From contig DAOPJV010000011.1 of the NCBI GenBank assembly GCA_035399845.1, positions 66,809-130,808 of the forward strand: a DNA stretch of 64,000 nt. The letters are read 5' to 3'. The notes beneath the pieces were generated by a model that did no database searches, was not told the origin of the DNA, and saw only the letters and a program-made list of their open reading frames with translations. Origin of the DNA: ECT2AJA-110-A sp035399845. GTDB taxonomy: Bacteria; Planctomycetota; Phycisphaerae; UBA1845; UTPLA1. A program made the position numbers and the translations under genes. Positions 43,186 through 53,144 of the stretch are shown here, piece after piece (positions within the stretch are counted from its first letter, which is position 1; the number at the start of each line of letters is the position of its first letter).

Positions 43186-45282
43186 ATGAGCGACACGCCC
43201 ATCGCCGACAGCCCAACGACGCCCCCCGGCGCCGGCGCGCCGGACGTCTCCGTGGCGCCCGTGCGCGGCGGCGGGTTCCATCTCGCTGTCATCGCGCTGG
43301 CCACGATTGCCTGTTACGCAAACTCCTTCGCCGGCGTCTATCTCTTTGACGACGAGACGGGCATCATCGACAACACATCCATCCGTTCGCTGGCGCCCTG
43401 GCGCCTCCTGGCGCCGCCGGCGGAAACGACTGTCGCGGGCCGCCCCATCGTCAACGCCACGTTCGGTCTCAACTACGCCATCAGCGGCCTCGACACGTGG
43501 AGCTATCACGCCCTGAACCTCCTGATCCACATCGGCGCCGCCTGGGCGCTGTTTGGCGTCATTCGGCGCACGCTCCGGCTGCCGAAACTCGCGGATCGAT
43601 TCGGCCGTCACGCCGATGCCTTGGCGCTCGTTATCGCGCTGGCCTGGGCGCTGCACCCGCTGCAGACGGAGAGCGTGACCTACATCGTGCAGCGCGCCGA
43701 GAGCCTCGCGGGGCTGATCTATCTCGCGTCGCTGTACGCCTTTATTCGCATGCTGACGACGGCGCCCGAGATTCGCTGGGGCTGGATCACGATCGCCCTC
43801 TGCGCCGTCGGCATGCTCAGCAAGGAGATCCTGGCGACGGCGCCCTTCATCCTGCTCGCCTACGACGCAATCCTCGTCTCCGACTGTCATTTCATCGAGG
43901 CCATCAAACGCCGTCGCCGCTGGTATGCGCCGATCTTCGCGACGATCGTGATCGCCGTGTGGATCTTCCTCGTCAATCCACGCGGCGGGAGCGCCGGCTT
44001 TGGAAACGAGGACCTGCCGACACCCCTCGAGTACGCGGGGACGCAGCCCGAGATCATCCTCCATTACCTGAAGCTGACCTTCTGGCCGGCGCAGCTCTGC
44101 CTCGACTATGACTGGGGGGTCGAGACGGACATGGCGTCCATCGCAATCCCCGCGACGATCCTGATCGCGGCCCTGCTGCTCGTCCTGTATGGCGCGATCC
44201 GGCGACGGCCGGCCGCCTTTCTCGGCGTCTGGTTCTTCGTGATTCTGGCGCCGACGTCGAGCTTCGTCCCGATCGCCGACCTGGCCTTCGAGCATCGAAT
44301 GTACCTGCCGCTCGCCGCCATCATCGCCTTCGTCACGCTCATGGCGTATCAATTCCTGGGCCGCCCGGCGGCGACCACCTCGGACAACAGCGGCGCGATG
44401 AAGATCGTCGTGGCGGGTGGCGTCGTCGTCTGCGTCGCCCTGGGGGCCCGCGCCTTCGAACGCAATCGGGATTACGCCTCCGCCCTCGACATGTGGAAGT
44501 CCGTCATCGAACTGCGCCCCGACAACCCACGCGCCCACTTCAATCTCGCCCATTCCGTCTACAAGCTGGGCGATATTCGCGGCGCGATCGCCGGCTATCG
44601 TGACGCCATCGCCATTGCGCCGAATTACGCCAACGCCCTGAGCCAGCTCGGCGCCCTGCTCAGCCGGATCGGCGAGCATGAGGAGGCCCTCCCACTCCTT
44701 GAACGGGCCGCCATCCAGAAACCGAAGGAAGCGGCGATTCAATACAATCTCGGCATCACGCTTTCGAGCCTCGGTCGGGATGACGAGGCCGCAAAGGCCT
44801 ACAGGACCTGCCTGTCACTCGATCCGAAACGCGGCGACGCCTTCTACAACCTCGGGAACATCGCCCTCCGCAGACAGGACTTCGATGCGGCCGCAAAGGA
44901 ATTTGAAAACGCGATCCGCGTACAGCCGGACCACATTCGCGCAAACTACAACCTCGGTGGTATCTTCCAGATTCGTGGCGACACACGGCGGGCCGGTGAC
45001 CATTTCGATCGCGCCTACGCCGCCGCCATGGCCGAAGGCGCCAACCAGCGAAGCAAGGGGCGCCTCGTCGAAGCGGTGGACGCCCTGCAGCTGGCGACGC
45101 AGATCCGGCCCGACAGCGCCGAGGCGCACTGCGAGCTCGCCCGAGGTCTGAAGGACATCGGAAACCTCGACGCCGCGCTGCGAGAGGCGAGGACCGCGGC
45201 GAAGCTCGCCCCCGCCATGCGAAGCGTCGCGGAGCTCCTCGCGGAACTTGGGCGTCCCGCCGTCAATGGAGCGACGCCGTGA
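43186..45282 (+). CDS. Multi-pass membrane TPR protein, TMTC/GT-C-like
   Basis: 698 residues from the ATG at 43186. About ten membrane helices in the first 420 residues, with an early luminal loop containing a DDE motif (YLFDDETGIID) typical of GT-C glycosyltransferases, and FVLIAPT/EHRMYLPL-like turns seen in TMTC-type O-mannosyltransferase relatives (FAPTSSFVPIADLAFEHRMYLP here in part). From about 440 there are six or more TPR repeats (HFNLAHSVYKLGDIRGAI, AIQYNLGITLSSLGRDDEA, FYNLGNIALRRQDFDAA). It probably transfers sugars to secreted proteins or glycans; substrate unknown. It overlaps the ATP-grasp gene by 4 bp. Confidence 0.75.
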   Translation: MSDTPIADSPTTPPGAGAPDVSVAPVRGGGFHLAVIALATIACYANSFAGVYLFDDETGIIDNTSIRSLAPWRLLAPPAETTVAGRPIVNATFGLNYAISGLDTWSYHALNLLIHIGAAWALFGVIRRTLRLPKLADRFGRHADALALVIALAWALHPLQTESVTYIVQRAESLAGLIYLASLYAFIRMLTTAPEIRWGWITIALCAVGMLSKEILATAPFILLAYDAILVSDCHFIEAIKRRRRWYAPIFATIVIAVWIFLVNPRGGSAGFGNEDLPTPLEYAGTQPEIILHYLKLTFWPAQLCLDYDWGVETDMASIAIPATILIAALLLVLYGAIRRRPAAFLGVWFFVILAPTSSFVPIADLAFEHRMYLPLAAIIAFVTLMAYQFLGRPAATTSDNSGAMKIVVAGGVVVCVALGARAFERNRDYASALDMWKSVIELRPDNPRAHFNLAHSVYKLGDIRGAIAGYRDAIAIAPNYANALSQLGALLSRIGEHEEALPLLERAAIQKPKEAAIQYNLGITLSSLGRDDEAAKAYRTCLSLDPKRGDAFYNLGNIALRRQDFDAAAKEFENAIRVQPDHIRANYNLGGIFQIRGDTRRAGDHFDRAYAAAMAEGANQRSKGRLVEAVDALQLATQIRPDSAEAHCELARGLKDIGNLDAALREARTAAKLAPAMRSVAELLAELGRPAVNGATP

Positions 45283-46166
45283 AGATCGCCCTCGCAACAT
45301 GCCGGGATCTGCCCGAGTGGGAGATCGACGATCGCCCCCTGGAGGCGGCGTTTCAAGACGCGGACATCACCATCGAGAAACCGGTATGGGATGACGACAA
45401 CGTCAATTGGTCGGTCTATGACGCCTGCCTGATCCGCACGACCTGGGATTACTCGCAACGCCGAGCGCGTTTTGTCAACTGGGCACAGCGCGTCGCCGGA
45501 CAAACGCTGCTTCTGAATTCCGCCGAGATCGTTCGCTGGAATACGGACAAACGCTATCTTCGAGACCTCGAATCGGCGGGCGTGCCGACGATTCCGACCC
45601 GCTGGCTCGAACAGGGAGAGGCGGCGAGCGTCGAGCGCCTGCTCGCCGAGCGAAACTGGGATCGCGCTTTCCTGAAGCCCGTCGTCGGCGCCTCCTCCGT
45701 CGGAACGATGCGGTTTCGGCGGACGGCCGACGACATGGCGCAGGCGCAGCGCCATCTGGATCAGTGGCTGGCCACGCACGCCATGATGCTCCAGCCCTAT
45801 TATGAGAGCGTGGAGACGGAAGGCGAATATTCCGTCATCTTTGTCGAGGGCGAGCCGACACACGCCGTCCGAAAGACCCCCGTCCCGGGCGATTATCGCG
45901 TGCAGGACGACTATGGCGCCCACGACGAGCCCGCACAACTGAATAACGAGGACATACGCGTGGCCAGGCGCGCCGTCGCCGGCGTCGCACACGCCCCGCT
46001 TTACGCCCGCGCCGATTTCCTGCGCTGCCCGGACGGCGTCCTGCGGATGAACGAGCTGGAACTCGTGGAACCGTCGCTTTTCTTTCGGCATTCACCGACT
46101 GCGGCGGTCACGCTGGCGCACGCGACGATCGAGCGCGTGCGATCATCAGGCCGAATCGCGTCTTGA
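45279..46166 (+). CDS. ATP-grasp family ligase
   Basis: 295 residues. An N-terminal pre-ATP-grasp part (YDACLIRTTWDYSQRRARFVNW in part) precedes the ATP-grasp fold: FLKPVVGASSVGT (the flexible ATP loop) and the metal-binding end RMNELELVEPSLFF. It resembles DcsG-like (cycloserine synthesis) and RimK-like ligases, which join amino acids or other carboxylates to amines. The ATG overlaps the TPR-protein stop by ATGA, so the pair is translationally coupled. Its substrate is not known; a shared role in decorating an exported molecule is speculation. Confidence 0.78.
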   Translation: MKIALATCRDLPEWEIDDRPLEAAFQDADITIEKPVWDDDNVNWSVYDACLIRTTWDYSQRRARFVNWAQRVAGQTLLLNSAEIVRWNTDKRYLRDLESAGVPTIPTRWLEQGEAASVERLLAERNWDRAFLKPVVGASSVGTMRFRRTADDMAQAQRHLDQWLATHAMMLQPYYESVETEGEYSVIFVEGEPTHAVRKTPVPGDYRVQDDYGAHDEPAQLNNEDIRVARRAVAGVAHAPLYARADFLRCPDGVLRMNELELVEPSLFFRHSPTAAVTLAHATIERVRSSGRIAS

Positions 46167-46199
46167 CGAGGTCGGCCGGAGGCGGCATCGTGATACGTC

Positions 46200-48341
46200 A
46201 TGTTGCTGACTGACATGAAAAAGCCGACGACAACGAAAGCACAGGCGAACCACCACGAATTTCGCGGTCCGTTCGACACGCATACGGCGTTTGAGCGCGA
46301 GTGGCTCGTCACGAACGGACGCGGAGGATACGCCTCGGCGACCATCAGCCAGGCGCTGACGCGCCGCTACCATGGCCTGCTCGTCGCGGCGACGGAGCCA
46401 CCCGTCAGGCGCAGCCTGCTGCTCGCCAAGCTCGATGTCAGCGCGCTCGTCGGCCTGCAGACCTATGAACTGGGCGCCAATGTCTACAGCGGCGCGATCC
46501 ACCCGCAGGGCTACGCCCTGCTGACGTCGTTCGTCGCGGGCCCGCGGCCCCGATGGCGATGGCGCGCCGGCGATGCGGTGATTGAGCAGTCACTCGCGAT
46601 GATCGAGGGCGAGGACACCGTCGTGGTCCGCTACCGCCTCGTCGAAGGCGACTCGGCGGAGCTCACGATTCGACCGCTGACGACGAATCGCCACTTCCAT
46701 CATCTGACCCGCGCCGACGCGCAGGGCAAGGCGATCGTGACGAGCGAGGCCCAGTCAATCGATGTGCGATGGAAAGACGCGTCGAGCGTCCTTCAGATTC
46801 GACACACGGGCCGATTCGAACGCGGCGAGGACTGGTACTACGGATTCCAGCTCCCCGTCGAGCGCGATCGCGGTTTCGACTTCGAACAGGACCTCTTCAC
46901 GCCCGGCGTCATCCGCGTTTCCCTGACGGGCGAGAGGACCTCCGCCGCATACGTCGCCGCCGGCGTGCGACTGCTGGGTGGCGCCGACGCGATGTGGGAG
47001 CGCGCGTCCATCGGAAAGCCCTCACTGCGACGCAGAAAGCGACGACGCAGGAATAAGCACAGCGGCGCCGATCATGGCGGCGAAACCGCGTCCCATCGAA
47101 CCGCGGCGCACGCCGACGACGCCCCGTCGCGTCGCCACAGCGCCGATCGATGCCCCTACGCCCAGTTCGCGGAAAACCTGCGCGAATCGGCGAAGCAGTT
47201 CATCGTCACGCGCGAGGGCGAACTGCGAACGATCATCGCCGGCTATCCCTGGTTCGGCGACTGGGGTCGCGACACGTTCATCTCGCTGCCGGGCCTCTGT
47301 CTCTCGACGGGGCGCTACGGCGACGCGCGACGGATCATTCGCATGTTCGCCAACCACGTCGATGGCGGCATGATCCCGAATCGCTTTCCGCCGTACGGCG
47401 AGCCGCCGCAGTACAACACGTGCGACGCGACGCTCTGGTACATCCACGCGATGGACGCCTACGTTCGACATACGAAGGACTGGGCGCTCATCAGCGAATC
47501 GCTCTACCCGATCGTCTGCAACATCATCGACAGCCACGTCAACGGGACACGCCACGGCATCCGCGTCGACGCCGACGCTCTCCTTGCAACAGGCGAACCG
47601 GGTTACGCCCTGACCTGGATGGACGCCAAGATCGGCGATCGCACGATCACGCCGCGCATCGGCAAGCCCGTCGAAATCAACGCCCTGTGGTACAACGCGC
47701 TCAGCATCGCGATGGACTTCGCCGTCCACGCCCGCGACGGCGTGCGCGCGAAGGCGTGGTGCGACCTGGCGCAGAAGTGCCGCGCCTCCTTCAACGCGCG
47801 ATACTGGAACGACGCGACGGGCTGCCTCTTCGATATCGTCGATGTCGATCACAAGCCCGGAACAACGGACGATCGCATCCGACCGAACCAATTGCTCGCG
47901 ATCAGCCTGCCGCACGATGTCCTCGATCACGCGCGATGGACGAGTGTGGTCAGCATCTGTGAGCGCGAGCTGCTCACGCCGATGGGCCTGCGAACGCTGG
48001 CGCCGAACCATCCGGAGTATCGAGGACGCTACGCGGGAGACGCTGTGACTCGGGATGAGTCCTACCACCAGGGAACGGTCTGGCCGTGGCTCATCGGTCC
48101 CTTTGTCAGCGCCTACGTCAAGGCGCACGGCAAAACCGCGATCCCGCACGCGCGAACGTTCTTCGATCGCCTGATCGAGCACTTTGACGAGGCCGGTGTC
48201 AGCGGGATCAGCGAAATCGCGGACGGCGACGCGCCTCACGCCCCCAATGGCTGCCCCTGGCAGGCGTGGAGCGTGGCGGAACCCCTTCGGGCCCTGGTCG
48301 ACGACCTGGAAACACCTTTGGCGACACAGTTGCAGGACTGA
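46200..48341 (+). CDS. Glycogen debranching enzyme-like (amylo-alpha-1,6-glucosidase) protein
   Basis: 713 residues. The N-terminal beta domain (FEREWLVTNGRGGYASATISQALTRRYHGLL in part) and the (alpha/alpha)6 C-terminal domain match bacterial debranching enzymes; the key motif GDWGRDTF (353-360) with Asp354/Asp358, and the YHQGTVWPWLIGPF block are present. It removes alpha-1,6 branches of glycogen. An insertion at about 270-320 is extremely basic and His/Ala/Ser-rich (RRRKRRRRNKHS and onward), separating the two domains. The start may be the ATG at 46215; neither has a strong ribosome site. Confidence 0.85.
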   Translation: MLLTDMKKPTTTKAQANHHEFRGPFDTHTAFEREWLVTNGRGGYASATISQALTRRYHGLLVAATEPPVRRSLLLAKLDVSALVGLQTYELGANVYSGAIHPQGYALLTSFVAGPRPRWRWRAGDAVIEQSLAMIEGEDTVVVRYRLVEGDSAELTIRPLTTNRHFHHLTRADAQGKAIVTSEAQSIDVRWKDASSVLQIRHTGRFERGEDWYYGFQLPVERDRGFDFEQDLFTPGVIRVSLTGERTSAAYVAAGVRLLGGADAMWERASIGKPSLRRRKRRRRNKHSGADHGGETASHRTAAHADDAPSRRHSADRCPYAQFAENLRESAKQFIVTREGELRTIIAGYPWFGDWGRDTFISLPGLCLSTGRYGDARRIIRMFANHVDGGMIPNRFPPYGEPPQYNTCDATLWYIHAMDAYVRHTKDWALISESLYPIVCNIIDSHVNGTRHGIRVDADALLATGEPGYALTWMDAKIGDRTITPRIGKPVEINALWYNALSIAMDFAVHARDGVRAKAWCDLAQKCRASFNARYWNDATGCLFDIVDVDHKPGTTDDRIRPNQLLAISLPHDVLDHARWTSVVSICERELLTPMGLRTLAPNHPEYRGRYAGDAVTRDESYHQGTVWPWLIGPFVSAYVKAHGKTAIPHARTFFDRLIEHFDEAGVSGISEIADGDAPHAPNGCPWQAWSVAEPLRALVDDLETPLATQLQD

Positions 48342-48619
48342 CGACAGTCGCGCTGGAAGTCAGTCTCCAACCTGGTCAGGCGCAATATCTCTTGCAACAT
48401 CTCACTGCGCCGAGCAATTTGCGCAATATTTGGTGGTAGCATTCGATAATAGTCAATTCAGCCGACAGAATTCGTTACCAGACCCCAGATGCGATCGCAT
48501 ATATTCCCGGCGGACAGCCTATCACAAGAGAGACAACTGACGCTTGTCAAGGCGTTGGGCACCTATTTGGCGAGTCCGAATCACTCGGGATCGACTTTCA
48601 GCAGAGAGAGGATTGCGGA

Positions 48620-50167
48620 ATGACGAATCTCACGAATCCAACACTTGGCGAGCGCAAGTCGTTCCGTCGTGTCACAATTGGTGCGGGGAATGCCGTAATC
48701 ACCTGGATCCTGATGTCGGCGTTTGCGGGTCCGGGGAATGTGTACGGTCAATGCTCACCGTCTTTCGCCTCTCCATCGGCACATGTCGTGGGCATGAACC
48801 CAAGACACATTCTGTGTGACTACATTGATGGCGACGAATATCTCGATCTGTTGATCGCCAACTCGGGCGAAGACAGCCTTTCATTACTTCGAGGAACCGG
48901 CAGTGGCCAGTTCTCTCCGGCTACTGCAATCTCGGTCGGCACGGCTCCTTGGTGCTCAGCCATTGGCGATCTCAATGGCGACAGTCTCCCGGATGTTGTG
49001 AGCGCGAATCATGATTCAAACGATATTACAATACTCCTGAACAACGGTGACGGAACGTATGCAACGTCCACTCTGAACTTCTTCATTTTCAATCCGACGA
49101 TCCACCCGAGCTCTGTCGCGATCGGTGATCTAAACGGCGATTCGAACGCCGACCTCGCGATTGCCGGATACGATGGCGATCAGAACGTATCCGTCATGCT
49201 CGGCAATGGCGACGGGACGTTTCAACTCGAATCACGTCTTTGGGCAAGTGGGTTCCCAGTGCAGATTCGAGTCGTCGACGTGACCAACGATGACGTACTC
49301 GACCTCATCGTCCTTAATGAGACGGGTAACAACGTCGTCGTACTTGCAGGCGCGGGAAATGGGTTCTTCTCATTGCCGGTTCGATACGGAGCGGGCGGAA
49401 ATCCACGCAAGTTTGACTTGCTCGACTTTAACGGAGACGGGCTCCCTGATGTTGCGGATTCCAACGCCATCACGATTGTCGTTCGATTCGGATTGGTTGA
49501 TGGCACATTCAGCGAGGGCGAAGTCTACGACTCGCCCGGAAGTCCGACAGGAATGGCGCTCGATGATGTCAACAATGACGGGCGGCCGGATCTGATTGTC
49601 TCAAACTATGAATACGACTCTGTTTCTGTTCGAACCGGAGATGGACAAGGTGGATTCGGCGAGCCGATCGATTTTCCTACCGGCGCAGGGCAGGTGTTTG
49701 TCGCCACAGGTGATTTTGATCGTGACGGGCTCGCCGACATCGCCTCACTGCTCACCGATAGTGGGCAGGTCATGACACTGTTGAATAATGGTCTTTCTGC
49801 AGCAATAACTCAATCGCCTCAGAGCCAGACGGCAATTAGTGGAGACGAAGTCTCTCTTGAAGTGGTCGCGACGGGCACCGTTTCCTATCAATGGCGACGT
49901 GACGGTATTCCGCTTAGAAACGCCCTACCCTACAGCGGCGTCCGTACCAGCGCGCTTACCATCAGCCAAGTAACAGCGTCCGAATCCGGAGTCTATGATG
50001 TCGTCGTTGGAGCCGCATGCCATCGAGGCGTCGCGAGCCAACCAGCGTCACTTGTAGTTGTTCAACCCACATGTGTCGGTGATTTCAATGGTGACGGCGT
50101 ATTCAATAGTGGCGACATCCAGTTGTTCATATCGAGTCTGTTGTTGGGTAACATGTGCCCATCGTAA
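48620..50167 (+). CDS. Secreted FG-GAP/VCBS-repeat protein with Ig-like and dockerin-like end
   Basis: 515 residues with a signal sequence from about residue 18 to 44. Seven or so FG-GAP/VCBS repeats follow (IGDLNGDSLPDVVSAN, IGDLNGDSNADLAIAG, LLDFNGDGLPDVADSN, LDDVNNDGRPDLIVSN), each with a D-x-N-x-D-x-x-x-D Ca loop, folding as a beta-propeller. Residues about 405-490 form an Ig-like domain (SPQSQTAISGDEVSLEVVA in part), and GDFNGDGVFNSGDI near the end is a single dockerin-type loop. GC is lower and codon use looser than neighbours, suggesting transfer or relaxed selection. Probably extracellular. Confidence 0.8.
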   Translation: MTNLTNPTLGERKSFRRVTIGAGNAVITWILMSAFAGPGNVYGQCSPSFASPSAHVVGMNPRHILCDYIDGDEYLDLLIANSGEDSLSLLRGTGSGQFSPATAISVGTAPWCSAIGDLNGDSLPDVVSANHDSNDITILLNNGDGTYATSTLNFFIFNPTIHPSSVAIGDLNGDSNADLAIAGYDGDQNVSVMLGNGDGTFQLESRLWASGFPVQIRVVDVTNDDVLDLIVLNETGNNVVVLAGAGNGFFSLPVRYGAGGNPRKFDLLDFNGDGLPDVADSNAITIVVRFGLVDGTFSEGEVYDSPGSPTGMALDDVNNDGRPDLIVSNYEYDSVSVRTGDGQGGFGEPIDFPTGAGQVFVATGDFDRDGLADIASLLTDSGQVMTLLNNGLSAAITQSPQSQTAISGDEVSLEVVATGTVSYQWRRDGIPLRNALPYSGVRTSALTISQVTASESGVYDVVVGAACHRGVASQPASLVVVQPTCVGDFNGDGVFNSGDIQLFISSLLLGNMCPS

Positions 50168-50305
50168 CACATCGCCATTTCCGGTATTTCTGCCAAAGTC
50201 CGACTCATGTCGAATCGACGCGTATGAGACCCACGTGAATTCGATTCGTCCTGCTGCGTAACCGCGTCGCCGGTCACACACATCGCAAACGGGATACACA
50301 GTGTT

Positions 50306-51529
50306 CTAGTCCATCACGCGTTCGATTTCTTCCACCCACGACTCGGCGGATTGCCGGGCGAGGAGTTTCGCGTCCAACAGCGCGCGGCCTCGCTGTCCCA
50401 TCTCCGCGGCCGAAGTCGCGTCGCCCTTGATCGCCTTGATCGCCTCGACGAGCGCGTCGGCGTCGCCCTGCGGGACGGCGCGGCCCGCGTCATGTTCCGC
50501 GAGCCATCGCGCGATCTCCGAACGCTCATTCCCGATGAAGATCGCCGGCTTCGCGGCGGCGAGAATCCCGTAGACCTTGTAAGGCAGCGCCTTGTCGAAC
50601 ATGTCCACCTGCTGAGAGATCAGGCAGAGATTCGCCGCGTGCAGCACCTCCCACAATCGATCGGCCGGCACGTAGTCAATCAGTCTGGCGTTGGACGGCA
50701 GTCGCTCCTCGATCATCCTGCGATGGGGACCGTCGCCGATGAACTGGAACTGAATGTCCTGATGTCCACCCAGCCGAATCGCCGCTTCGAGGATGGAATC
50801 GAACGGATGGGACAGCCCCATGTTGCCGGCGTACTGCACGACGAATCGCCCGTCGGGATTGTGCTCGGCCGCGAATCGATTCGGGGCGTCCGGCGCGGGC
50901 GGAGCGATGCGCATGGGATCAAAGCCATCGTGAATCGTGCCAAGCGTCTCGTTCGGAACGTCGCGCGTGCGCGCAATCCGCTTTGTCATCTCTTCGGCGA
51001 TGGAGATCACACGCGCCGCCTCCCGCATCACCCGCGTGTCGGTCTTCAGCCATCGACGATAGAGGAAGGAATTGTCACGGACTTTCCCAAGCGTGGCCGC
51101 CAGGTCGGGATAGAGATCGAGCACGCAGTAGATGTAGGGGCATCGACGCGCCCGTGCGATCTTCCGCGCGATGGCCGCGCCCTGCGGTGGCGCCGTCGTC
51201 GCGATGACACAGTCAACACGATCCATGGCGCATCCGGCCCTCACGGCGCGATGCTGGAAGGCCGCAAAACCGACGGCCCGCTGAATCAGGCTGCGCCGAC
51301 GGACGACGGGCCGCGCCACGCGAATGATGTGAACGCCTTCATGCGTTTCATCCGACGGATACACAACTGACGCATTGTCCCACGCACGATTGCCGGCAAT
51401 GACATGAATCGTCCAGTCGGGCCGAAGCCGCCTGATCCGCGGCAGGCGATCACTCAATACGGCGGCGCTGGCGCAGATATCCGGATGATAGAACTCGTTG
51501 ACAAACAGGATGTGCCGGCCGCCGCTCAT
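50306..51529 (-). CDS. GT4-like glycosyltransferase
   Basis: 407 residues from the ATG at 51529, which overlaps the stop of the upstream WecA-like gene by ATGA. Two Rossmann-like halves: N-terminal HILFVNEFYHPD acceptor side and a C-terminal donor domain (RFVVQYAGNMGLSHPFDSIL and GDGPHRRMIEERL, then a KVYGILAAAKPAIFIG region), typical of GT4 retaining glycosyltransferases such as WbuB. It would add a sugar to the lipid-linked product of the WecA-like enzyme for O-antigen, capsule or exopolysaccharide. Cytosolic or membrane-associated. Confidence 0.85.
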   Translation of the reverse strand: MSGGRHILFVNEFYHPDICASAAVLSDRLPRIRRLRPDWTIHVIAGNRAWDNASVVYPSDETHEGVHIIRVARPVVRRRSLIQRAVGFAAFQHRAVRAGCAMDRVDCVIATTAPPQGAAIARKIARARRCPYIYCVLDLYPDLAATLGKVRDNSFLYRRWLKTDTRVMREAARVISIAEEMTKRIARTRDVPNETLGTIHDGFDPMRIAPPAPDAPNRFAAEHNPDGRFVVQYAGNMGLSHPFDSILEAAIRLGGHQDIQFQFIGDGPHRRMIEERLPSNARLIDYVPADRLWEVLHAANLCLISQQVDMFDKALPYKVYGILAAAKPAIFIGNERSEIARWLAEHDAGRAVPQGDADALVEAIKAIKGDATSAAEMGQRGRALLDAKLLARQSAESWVEEIERVMD

Positions 51530-52974
51530 TCGCGATCGCCCCGCCAACAGGACGCCACTTCCTCCACCAGCTGCAGGCGGGCGTCATCGATCGTCGCGCT
51601 GTCGGCCACGAACAGCCGCAGCGTCAGTTCGTCGTTGACGATCACATCAATGGTCTTCTGCGATGCGGGAGCGTCGTCAGTCAGACGACGCTTCAGGATC
51701 GTCTCGCCGGCGCTGACCAGCTCAAACCCGTGGCAGCCGAGTTCCCTCGCCATGATGGCGATCGCCGCCGCGCGCTCCGTGGCGTTTGTCGCACGGCGCA
51801 GCTTCAGCCGCGCCAGATTCGCCGCGGCATGCAGGATGCGCGTCTCTTCACGGTCGGACCAGCGCGCGACCCAGCCGCCCCACTCCAGATATCCCAGCAC
51901 GCGGGCGCTGAAGACGGCCATGACCAGCACGAAACCGACGCCCAGCCCCAGGATCAGGTGATTCGCCGCCGCCGCCGCAATGCACAGCAGGCAGAGAATG
52001 AAACTCGCGATGTAGATCTGAATCGCCGCCGTCGATGGCCGGGCGCCGCGATCGATCAGCCGATGATGGATATGATCGCGATCCGACGAGAAGAGCGGCT
52101 GGCCCCTGAGCGATCGCCGGGCGATCGCCAGCAGCGTGTCGAAAATCGGATACCCCAGCGCGAACAGCGGAATCAGAATCAGGACCGCCGTGTGCGCCTT
52201 CTGCGCCGATCGCAGCGACGCCATCGCGAGGAACATGCCCAGCGCCATCGATCCCGTGTCGCCGAGAAACACCCGCGCCGGATGGAAGTTGTAGCGCAGA
52301 AAGCCGAGCAGCGCCCCCGCCATCAGCACCATCATCACCGTCATGTAATGATTGCCGAGCCAGATCGCAACGACGGCGTTCACGCTCGACGCGAGCAGGC
52401 AGATTCCCACAGCGAGACCGTCGAGACCGTCCGTCAGGTTGATCGCGTTCGTGATACCGACGATCCACAGGAATGAAATCGCCATCCCGACAATCGGCGG
52501 CAGGACGAGCGAATCCCACCAGGGCAGCGTGATCGCGTCCACGCGGAAGCCCATCCAGACGGCGGCGACGGCGACGATCGCCTGCACAAGCAGCTTCACG
52601 CGCGGTCGCAGCGCCCGCAGGTCGTCGGCCACGCCCAGAACGAGCATGCACAACGTGCAGACGATCAGCCCATATACGTGATAGCGGCTCTCGCGAAGCT
52701 TCTCACCCACGAGGTTGTTCGACTGCATGGCGATCAGCGCGCCGGCGATGACCGTCGCGAAGATCACGAGACCGCCCATCGTGGCTGTCACGCGAGCGTG
52801 CCGTTTGCGGCCGCCGGGGCGATCCGTCCAGCCGAAGCGACGCGCGATCGGAATGTAGATGGGTGTGGCGACAAACGTGACAGCGGCCGCCACGGCGAAC
52901 AACACGAAATACGTGTCGAACTGTCGCAGGTACTCCCACCAGTAAGGCAAAGTTGTCGGAGAATCGGCAATCAC
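51526..52974 (-). CDS. Polyprenyl-phosphate sugar-1-phosphate transferase (WecA/MraY family)
   Basis: 482 residues with about ten membrane helices. Catalytic features in order: ADD (116-118), N-x3-LTDGLDGLA (176-188), R-YNF-x2-A-x-VFLGDTGS (227-242) and HIHHRL (301-306). The first reaction moves a UDP-sugar phosphate onto undecaprenyl phosphate. A cytosolic C-terminal tail of about 110 residues (380-482), with ERAAAIAIMARELGC helices, is an extension beyond typical WecA. It is the upstream member of a coupled pair with the GT4 gene and starts the initiation step of an envelope glycan. Confidence 0.88.
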   Translation of the reverse strand: MIADSPTTLPYWWEYLRQFDTYFVLFAVAAAVTFVATPIYIPIARRFGWTDRPGGRKRHARVTATMGGLVIFATVIAGALIAMQSNNLVGEKLRESRYHVYGLIVCTLCMLVLGVADDLRALRPRVKLLVQAIVAVAAVWMGFRVDAITLPWWDSLVLPPIVGMAISFLWIVGITNAINLTDGLDGLAVGICLLASSVNAVVAIWLGNHYMTVMMVLMAGALLGFLRYNFHPARVFLGDTGSMALGMFLAMASLRSAQKAHTAVLILIPLFALGYPIFDTLLAIARRSLRGQPLFSSDRDHIHHRLIDRGARPSTAAIQIYIASFILCLLCIAAAAANHLILGLGVGFVLVMAVFSARVLGYLEWGGWVARWSDREETRILHAAANLARLKLRRATNATERAAAIAIMARELGCHGFELVSAGETILKRRLTDDAPASQKTIDVIVNDELTLRLFVADSATIDDARLQLVEEVASCWRGDRE

Positions 52975-53127
52975 GTTTCTTACGGACGTTCCCTTCGAGC
53001 TTCACCCGCGCCTGTCCGGCGGCTGTCCATTCTACCTCGCGGGCCCATCGACGCCGGGACGCGTTTTGATGGGGCGCCCGCTTCGTGTTACCTTGATCCG
53101 ATATTCCGCCGCAATTGCGGACTCTGG

Positions 53128-53144
53128 AAGGAGCGGGTCGCTTG
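53128..53144 (+). promoter_or_regulatory. Ribosome-binding site and TTG start of addB
   Basis: AAGGAG (53128-53133), 8-nt gap, TTG (53142-53144). The best ribosome site in the frame points to this non-ATG codon. Confidence 0.7.
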
